Positions 56,981-64,000 of a stretch of 64,000 nt of DNA are shown here, one piece after another (position 1 is the first letter of the stretch; each line of letters begins with the position of its first letter). The stretch spans positions 62,001 through 126,000 of the forward strand of contig JAKCPI010012605.1 of the NCBI GenBank assembly GCA_023213315.1, read 5' to 3'. This stretch comes from Euborellia annulipes. Lineage: Eukaryota; Arthropoda; Insecta; Dermaptera; Anisolabididae. The position numbers were made by a program, and so were the translations under genes. The notes beneath the pieces were generated by a model. That model made no database searches and had not been told where the DNA came from. It saw only the letters and a program-made list of their open reading frames with translations.

Positions 56981-57257
56981 TATATTTTTATATAGCTATA
57001 CATTTTATAGAGTATCTAAAAAATAATTGATTTTTTAATCAAATTGGAGCAAATTTTGAGATAGTCGAAAAAAACTGTAGTACTTTTTTTGTTCAAAAGC
57101 TTATTTTCAGGCCGCAGGGGGTGGCTAACTTAAATATAAAATCGAAGGATCTCAAACCAGGTGATTCAATTTCAGGTTAATCACACAGATTCCAGGTTAG
57201 GGGAAATGGACGTCTCAATTTTAAAATAAGGAAACGAAATTTTTTTATTAAAAATTT

Positions 57258-57320
57258 ATTGGCCGACTCGATTCGCAATTTAAATTTCGTCCTAATAGAC
57301 ATCATCAGGGCCTGCAAATA
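57258..57320 (-). mobile_element. Hammerhead-like stretch, degenerate
   Basis: On minus: GGCC, CTGATGA, stem II GTC/GAC, GAAA, then the self-complementary AATTTAAATT, GCG and GGCC. The order fits, but the base at the cleavage site would be G, which hammerheads do not cleave well. Confidence 0.4.
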
Positions 57321-57824
57321 ACATTATCTTAAACACATCTTTCACCATCATACAAAAATCTTTCAAAACAGAAAAATTATGTCATATTTAATAAAACAAT
57401 ATTTATTTTCTTCTGAAATTGAGGTGGGAGAATATTGTTAAATATAAAATTTCAACCTCTCAGCTCAATTCCTTCACTTTTTTAATTAAACACAGACAAG
57501 CCAAGTTCCGGAACTCACTTTTTTGGACTTAAAAACATGTATTTCAATCAAAATCTCGACATCGAATTTTTGAGATGAAACCTATCCTATCTCTTTCTTT
57601 ATACATATTAGGTAAGAGAAAGTAAAAATAAACGGTATATTGTTTAAATTATAGAAAGCACAAACTTTTGCAACTCTTAATTGAAACTCAATAAACTGAT
57701 AATTAAAATAATTAAATTATTAAAGTTCAATTTTAACCAAATTCAATTAGAGTAATAGCTATTTACTTAGTTACCTATTATTAGTTGATATATTTAAAGT
57801 TTATATTGTATAAAATCTGGTGTG

Positions 57825-58805
57825 ACTGGCGCACAGCACACAACTTTCTCTTACCCTTCGGTAAGAGAAAGTTGCGCACCGTGCTGGTCACACCAGATTT
57901 TTTGTGTCGAGATATATTTAGTTTCCGATAGCACCTTAGTTTCAAACTTGCATTTTAAATGTTGACTGCTTCAAATAAACTATGGTTATTTTTCAAAATT
58001 TTAATCTCATATTTGGACATTTTATACACAATATAGATTCGTAAATAAATACAAAATTTCATAAGAATTGGAAAAAAATTTTAAATGCGTAAAAAGTTCC
58101 AAAGGGGACCCCCTTTGAATCGAAATTAAGATACAAATCCCTATAGGAAATTAACATTAGGCCTATGAGAGAAGGCGGAGAGACAGGCGATAATGTTTGC
58201 AAGTGAGAGAGAGAGAGATATATATGTTTTCTCCTAAGCATTTAAAGACACAAATAAAATAAAAATAAATGGGAATTTAAATAATAATTGATTTTTAATC
58301 TAATAAAAAGAAAAAGATTTAAATTCCGTTACCATGGCAACCATTTCTATCTTTCCTATGAAGAACAAGAGTAAAGTGGTCTTCAGAAGATTTCAACGGC
58401 AAAATGAGAATATACATTTTAAAGAGCATCTAAAAAATAGTTCATTTATGAATTTTAAAAAAATCCTTGGAGGGAATTTTGAGAAAATCGAAAAAACTGA
58501 AAAAGTACATCAGTAAAGTACTAGTACTTTTTGGCCGATTTTGTTCAAAAGCTTATTTTGAGATTCTTCAAAGGTACCTAAGTTAAATATAAAATTTCAA
58601 TCCGGTAGCTCAATTCCTTCATGCTAAAAAATGGTTCCACACACACAGCACACACACACACACACAGACCAATTTGCGGGACCCACTTTTTTGGACTCAG
58701 GGGACCTCAAAACATGTATATCCATCAAAATCTCGACATCGAATTTTTGACATGATCGCAATACTTTCTCTCTCTATATATTTCATATATAGGGTAAGAG
58801 AAAGT
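57825..58805 (-). mobile_element. Family H long-form copy, complete
   Basis: At about 980 bp it contains the long-form block (CATTTTAAATGTTGACTGCT through AAAAAGTTCCAAAGGGGACC) between the 3' hairpin and the usual body (ACCATGGCAACCATTTCTAT near 58331). The 5' hairpin ends GGTAAGAGAAAGT. The 3' hairpin (57826-57901) is the most regular in the window: ACTTTCTCTTACC, loop CTTC, GGTAAGAGAAAGT. Confidence 0.85.
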
Positions 58806-59610
58806 AAAAAAGTAACTTATTTTAAAATAAGATTGTGTGAAGAAAAAAATTATAAACGTAACAGAGTAACAACGATTCGATCATCAATTTTGTGTTTTCT
58901 AATAATTAACGATAATTTTGTTTATAGAGAAGAGAAAGTTTTAAATCTAATTAATAGTAACAATTATATTTTTTTTTTTTTACTTTTCAAAACTTAATAA
59001 AAGAACTAAGTAGTATGTATAGGAAAAGTTTTACTTTTTTTCTTTGTTAACTTAAAAAGAATTTAATTGTTTTTGTACTTTGTTAAAGTAATAAACTTTA
59101 ATTCAAAGTATACTAAGACTATATTTGTTTTTCAATGCCAAGGGGGTTTACTTAAATTTATAAAATAAAAGACCCAGCCCATATTCAATTCAAAAATAAA
59201 ACATGAAATTTAATGAATATGTAATTTCTCAAGACGAAACTAAGAGTTTATTTTGATAATGATACTACCAAATATCACCTGATGGTTTGTGAACTTTACT
59301 AGGAAATTGTGGTTTCTAGTTACAATACTCTTTCATTATAAATTCTCTCTTTATACCTGCAATGCGTTATAGAATTAACACGGAAATAAAATTGCGCCAG
59401 TGTGTCTATATATATTTCTTAAGAATAAAGTTTAATTAAAAGTTACTTTATATGTTTGAAAATAATTTATTAACCTATCCAAATTTGATTTGTATAAATT
59501 CCCTTCATTTTTTTTAATTTTGTTTCTCTGCACTACCATTTATAATATTACAAATCTATTTTATAGATGTTTTCGTTTTGTAGGCGATAGAAATAACAAA
59601 AATAAGAAAA

Positions 59611-60418
59611 ATCTGGTGTGACTGGTCGTACAGCACACAACTTTCCTTACCTTCGGTAATCAAAAGTTGTGTTCTGTGCTTGTCACACCAGATTTTTTGT
59701 GTCGATATATATTTAGTTTCCGCCGGTATTTTAGAATTTTTAATATATCTATTGGGGGACCAGGCATTCTTATTTAAGCCATTTGGTGTCCAAATGGCTT
59801 AAATAAAATCATCGGACTGCCTGGGGTCCGGACCCGCGACGTTCGGTATAAAAGGTAGGCACGCTACCAGCTAGACCAAGTCCGTAGGCTATTTTAGAAT
59901 TCAAGATATAAAATTTTTAAAGAGAGAAAAATTTATATTTTGTTACCATGGCAACTATTTCTCCTATCTTTCCTATTAAGTACAAGAATAAAGTGGTCTT
60001 CATAAGATTTCAAGAACAAAATGGGAATATACAATTTAAAGAGAATCTAAAAAATAATTTATTTTTGAATTTTAATCAAAATCGTTAGAGCAAATTTTGA
60101 GAAAATAAAAAAAAAAAACTGAAAAAGTACATCAATAAAGTATTAGTACTTTTTGGCCGATTTTTACCATAATCTTATTTTCAAGCCTCAGGGAGGGTTG
60201 TTAAATTAAATATAAAATTTAAACCTCCTAGCTCAATTTCTTCATGCTTTAAATTGAACACACATACACATACAAGATCATGTTGCGAAAACCATTTTTT
60301 TTGGATTCAGGGGCATCAAAACGTGTATATCCATCAAAATCTCGACATCGAATTTTTGACATGAATCCAATACTTTCTCTCTTTATATATTAACATATTT
60401 ATAGAGGTAAGAGAAAGT
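59611..60418 (-). mobile_element. Family H copy with a SINE inserted
   Basis: From the 3' hairpin (ATCTGGTGTGACTGGTCGTA) to GGTAAGAGAAAGT at the 5' end, in usual order. The SINE at 59739-59889 splits the TTTAGAATTCAAGATATAAA block. Confidence 0.88.
59739..59889 (-). mobile_element. SINE family S copy inside Family H
   Basis: TATTTTAGAATT at 59727-59738 and 59890-59901 is a 12-bp duplication of host (Family H) sequence. The head on minus is ACGGACTTGGTCTAGCTGGT, the B-box region is CGTCGCGGGTCCGGACCCC, and the body includes GCCATTTGGACACCAAATGG. The tail is truncated compared with 56414-56659. Confidence 0.88.
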
Positions 60419-60824
60419 AAAATTTGTATAAGCTAAGTTATTTATTATATAAATTTTTCATTTTCTTTCTATATCAGTAATGCTTTTGAAATTTTAATGA
60501 ATACTCGGAAAAATATGGTTTGGGCGGTTCGTCTTTATATGTCTGTGTGGTTAAACTTTATATTCAGAATGAAAAGTTCAAAGTTTGTTTAAAATTTGGT
60601 CGATGACCCAAATTCCACAATTAGTCAGCAGGGAGATGGGATTAAGATTCAAAGCCCGGAAATACTTAACTATAGATAATAGGGAGGTAATATAATATAG
60701 TTATATATAAAGATATCATCTTTATATATAAATATAAAAATTTTATACACATTTAAAATTTGCATTTAATATCAGTAATTTTAAATTACATATCAACTAT
60801 CATATTTCTTTTAGCAATGTTTTT

Positions 60825-61410
60825 ACTTTCTCTTACCTATGTATATATGTAATATAAAAAGATAGAAAGTATTAGATTCATGTCAAAAATTCGATGTCGA
60901 GATTTTGATGGATCTTCACGTTTTGAGGTCCCCTGAATCCAAAAAAGTGGTTTTCGCAACATGGTCCTGTATGTGTATGTGTGTTCAATTTAAAGCATGA
61001 AGGAATTGAGGTAGGAGGTTGAAATTTTATATTTAAGTTAGGCACCTCCCCGGAGCGTGAAAATAAGCTTTTAATCAAAATCGACCAAAAAGTACTAGTA
61101 TTTTACTAATGTAGTTTTTCAGTTTTTTCCATTTTCTCAAAATTCGCTCCAACGATTTTTTTTTAAATTCATATATCAATTATTTTTTAGATTCTCTTTA
61201 AAATGTATATTCTCATTTTACCATTGAAATCTTCTGAAGACCACTTTACTCTTGTATTTCATAGGGAAGATAGGAGAAATGGTTGCCATGGTAACAAAAT
61301 ATAAATATTTTCCCATACTTATAAATTTTACATCTGAATTCAAATGTTCCGTACTATCGGGAACTAAATATATGTCGACACGAAAAATCTGGTGCGACAG
61401 TCACACCAGA
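60825..61410 (+). mobile_element. Family H copy with collapsed 3' hairpin
   Basis: ACTTTCTCTTACCTATGTAT to GTCACACCAGA in normal order, but the 3' hairpin retains only AATCTGGTGCGACAGTCACA CCAGA. The internal ACTTTCTCTTACC inverse is lost. It is followed by T20. Confidence 0.88.
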
Positions 61411-62334
61411 TTTTTTTTTTTTTTTTTTTTAGAAAATAAGAGTAATTTAAATTTTAAAAATTAAACACGATTTTGAATAAATTATACATAAAGAAATAAG
61501 AGAAATATTTCTAAATAACCTAGCTATATATCAACAAACAAATCATAGCAACACTATAAACATTCTGAAGTGAGAGGTCTTGTGCTGGCTACAACAGATT
61601 TTTGCCTGAGATTGGAATGGGGTCCACAAAAAAATGTTCATCGAACTAAGTAAGTTAAAGAAACCCTGATGCAAATAAAAGTAAAAGTTAACAAAAAAAA
61701 AAATCTCAAGAACATATAGTAAGAAGTTATTTATAGAGAAGCACCTCAAAAGTCGAGTTAGTTGAAAAATAAAAATAAATTTTATCGACATTCTTAAACG
61801 CCTTTCAAAATCACTTAGGTGGATTCTCGATTGATACGTTTCAAAAGGACTATAGCCTATTGAAAAAAAAAAAAAAAAAAAAAACTTTCATTGATCTGCA
61901 CTCTATATTTATTTATAAATATGAGATCAAACATGAAGAAGGTTTAGGCGAATCTGATTTCCCTTTAATCTCTCATCGATCCTAAGGTCTAGGTTTGTAT
62001 AAATAATTTATATATCGTTGATAGCTTAAACGGAAATGTTTCAGGGGGATGAAAACCTGAAGGTCTAAGTCTCTTAATCCAGGGTTCTCAACCGGGTTGA
62101 TTAAGGGTAAAGCTTGGGGTATCGCAAGCTTTATGATAAATATTAATAAACTAGAAGGCTTATTGTATGAAAAATAAATTTATTCAAATTAACATTTCAA
62201 ATAAAGACTTAACCTAGTAAGCTTGTCTAATTAAAATTGATATTAATCGTTATTATTTTTAAAGCAAAAGGGAAACAGACAAATGAGTAAATATTAAACT
62301 TTTATAAAAGGGTGAGGATTAAAAGTAATTTAAA
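61411..62334. other. No recognised feature
   Basis: AT-rich; T20 at 61411-61430 and A22 at 61861-61882. TTGTGCTGGCTACAACAGATT near 61581 loosely resembles a Family H 3' end. Confidence 0.45.
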
Positions 62335-62828
62335 ATCTGGTGTAGTCGTACAGCACACAATTTGGGTAAAAGAAAGTTGTGTTCTGTGCTTATCACATCA
62401 GATTTTTTTGTGTGGACATAGGTTTATTTTCCGCTGATAAATTAGAATTCAAGATATAACATTTTTAAAGAGAGAAAAATTTATATTTTGTTACCATGGC
62501 AATTATTTCTCCTATCTTTCCTATTAAGTACAAGAGTAAAGTGGTCTTCATAAGATTTCAAGAACAAAATGAGAATATATATTTTAAAGAGCATCTAAAA
62601 AATAGTTGATTTATGAATTTTAATTAAAATCCTTGGAGGTAATTTTTAGAAAATCGAAAAAAACTGAAAAAGAGCATAAGTAAAGTACTAGTACTCTTTG
62701 ACCGGTTTTGATTAAAAGCTTATTTTCACGCTCTAGGGGGGTGCCTGACTTAAATGTAAAATTTCAACCTCCTAACTCAATTCCTTCATGCTTTAAATTG
62801 AACACAGACAGACAGACAGACCACTTTT
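62335..62828 (-). mobile_element. Family H copy cut off by the next copy
   Basis: From ATCTGGTGTAGTCGTACAGC through GTTACCATGGCAATTATTTC and AAAGTACTAGTACTCTTTGA to CACAGACAGACAGACAGACC A. It stops where the plus-strand copy begins, and its own 5' third is missing. Confidence 0.85.
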
Positions 62829-63357
62829 ACTTTCTCTTACCCTATATATGAAATATATAGAGAAAGTATTGCGATCATGTCAAAAATTCGATGTCGAGAT
62901 TTTGATGGTTATACATGTTTTGAGGTCCCCTGAGTCCAAAAAGTGGGTCCCGCAAATTGGTCTGTGTGTGTGTGTGGACAATTTTGACCATGAAGTAAAT
63001 GAGTTAGGAGGTTGAAATTTTTTATTTAACTTAGGCACCTTCCGAACTCGTGTTAATAAGCTTTTAAACAAAATCGGCCAAAAAGTACTAGTACTTTATT
63101 GATGTACTTTTTCAGTTTTTTGCGATTTTCTCATAATTCGCTGCAACGATTTTGTTTAAAATTCATAAATGAACTATTTTTTAGATGCTCTTTAAAAAGT
63201 ATATCAGTGAAATTTTTCGTGGAAATCGTTTGAAGTACACTTTACTGATATGGAAGCATTCGTAGCTCAGCACCATCTATGAATCATCGCGTGGTCAAGT
63301 TTGGAACTAAAGTGCTAAGAGCAACTAAATATATCTCGACACTAAAAATCTGGTGTG
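62829..63357 (+). mobile_element. Family H copy, 3' hairpin truncated
   Basis: ACTTTCTCTTACCCTATATA follows T4. The usual order runs to GGAAGCATTCGTAGCTCAGC, ATCTCGACACTAAAAATCTG and GTGTG, then breaks off; a scrap (ATCTCGACATCGAAA) follows at 63367. The tail carries the GCTACGAATGCTTCC block of the 11449 and 34734 copies, which marks a subfamily. Confidence 0.85.
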
Positions 63358-64000
63358 CCCAGGACGAATCTCGACATCGAAAATAGAGAATTTAGAGTTT
63401 TGTCCAAAAAGGGTCTTTAATTTTAAATGTGTTTACTTATTTTTGATACGCATAGTATTATTTTTATTATATTTTAAAATTGTATTTTAATTCCCATCCC
63501 AATTAGTTTGTCTGCTTAATTGGAAGAACGAGTAACAATAAGCTTGTTATATCATTTATTTATTTAATATCTATTTAATTCCATTTGTGTTTATTATTTA
63601 CCAATTATTTCAATGTTCTTTATTGGATTCTAAAATCAATTTGTGTATTCGAGTTTGTTATTTTTGGTGACATGGAAAAATTGATATTATTTGATAAAAA
63701 AAAAAAAAAAATTATTTCGATTTCGTTTGATTTATTAGAAATTATACAAGTGAGAGGGGGATGAAATAGCAATTTGAAATTATACTATAAATCGTTCATA
63801 TTTCGTATAACTTATGGTTCTTTAATCAGAATAAAATTAATGGAAAATTGAAATAAGATAGGTCTTAAATTAATAATGAAAATTAAAAGCAATTTTGTTG
63901 AATTATATTCAAAGGACTTCGTTCTTTAGTGTAATGATTTATAATTCTGTTCGTATGAACGTCTCAAAAAATTTTAAAATTTTAATCAGCATCCGAAGGA
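63358..64000. other. No recognised feature
   Basis: AT-rich sequence to the window end; nothing supports a gene or repeat end. Confidence 0.5.

Larger units (their letters stand above)
55997..57623 (-). mobile_element. Family H copy expanded by several insertions
   Basis: The diverged 3' end (ATTAGGTGTGACTAG) is followed by TGTTACCATGGGAACTATTT (56215), MITE Y (56318-56980) carrying a SINE, and TCTAAAAAATAATTGATTTT (57007). A hammerhead-like stretch (57165-57420) and the 5' blocks TCGACATCGAATTTTTGA and GGTAAGAGAAAGT (57623) complete it. At least three separate insertions account for its 1.6 kb. Confidence 0.75.

Noticed and set aside
57258..57320. Active hammerhead on minus
   Set aside because: The base at the predicted cleavage site is G and stem III is an unrelated AT palindrome; kept only as a degenerate stretch.
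1..64000. CRISPR array or bacterial operon features
   Set aside because: The repeats are dispersed eukaryotic transposons and the gene has spliceosomal introns; no evenly spaced short repeats with unique spacers occur.

Overview
This is a strongly AT-rich nuclear window from an animal, almost certainly an arthropod. The only host gene I can support is on the minus strand: the 5' half of the calcium-dependent activator protein for secretion (CAPS/Cadps). Eight coding exons run from 32515 down to 1592. They encode about 394 residues: an acidic, His-rich, Ser/Pro/Gly-rich disordered N terminus, then the conserved region before the C2 domain. The exons for the C2, PH, MUN and C-terminal regions must lie below position 1. 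The arthropod placement rests on exon sequence: it matches insect CAPS better than vertebrate CAPS at many places (MIDPSSSEEE start, SKYGLQK in exon 8, LDSADEQAAAIRRELDGRMQ in exon 7). I cannot name the species.

Layout. Positions 1-1591 are the open 3' intron. Exons 8, 7 and 6 lie at 1.6-2.9 kb, exon 5 at 8.9 kb, exon 4 at 14.8 kb, exon 3 at 17.6 kb, exon 2 at 24.8 kb and exon 1 (start codon) at 32.4 kb. A splice acceptor just 5' of the start codon shows that at least one untranslated exon lies further upstream, so 32551-64000 is either the first intron or sequence upstream of the gene. I found no second host gene there.

Nearly everything else recognisable is transposon-derived and often nested. 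(1) About twenty copies of one short non-coding family (called Family H here) begin with ACTTTCTCTTACC, end in a long hairpin that contains the inverse of that 13-mer, and sit in T-runs. This architecture fits a non-autonomous Helentron (HINE). (2) Several long palindromes carry hammerhead-ribozyme-like cores, as known for Penelope-like retroelements; the copy at 51920-52565 has canonical cores in both arms and a 15-bp target duplication. (3) G-tract-rich MITEs have hAT-like ends and 8-bp target duplications. (4) tRNA-derived SINEs have 12-14 bp target duplications. (5) TA-flanked Tc1/mariner/pogo-type elements are present, one with transposase remnants. (6) There are relics of a Ty3/gypsy reverse transcriptase, of a SWIM-zinc-finger protein, of a THAP finger, and a 47-bp LINE tail.

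Most worth checking are the Family H element and its nesting, a MITE family that carries a piece of the Family H hairpin, the paired hammerhead motifs, an apparent one-base insertion in CAPS exon 6, and a possible 13-residue alternative start to that exon.
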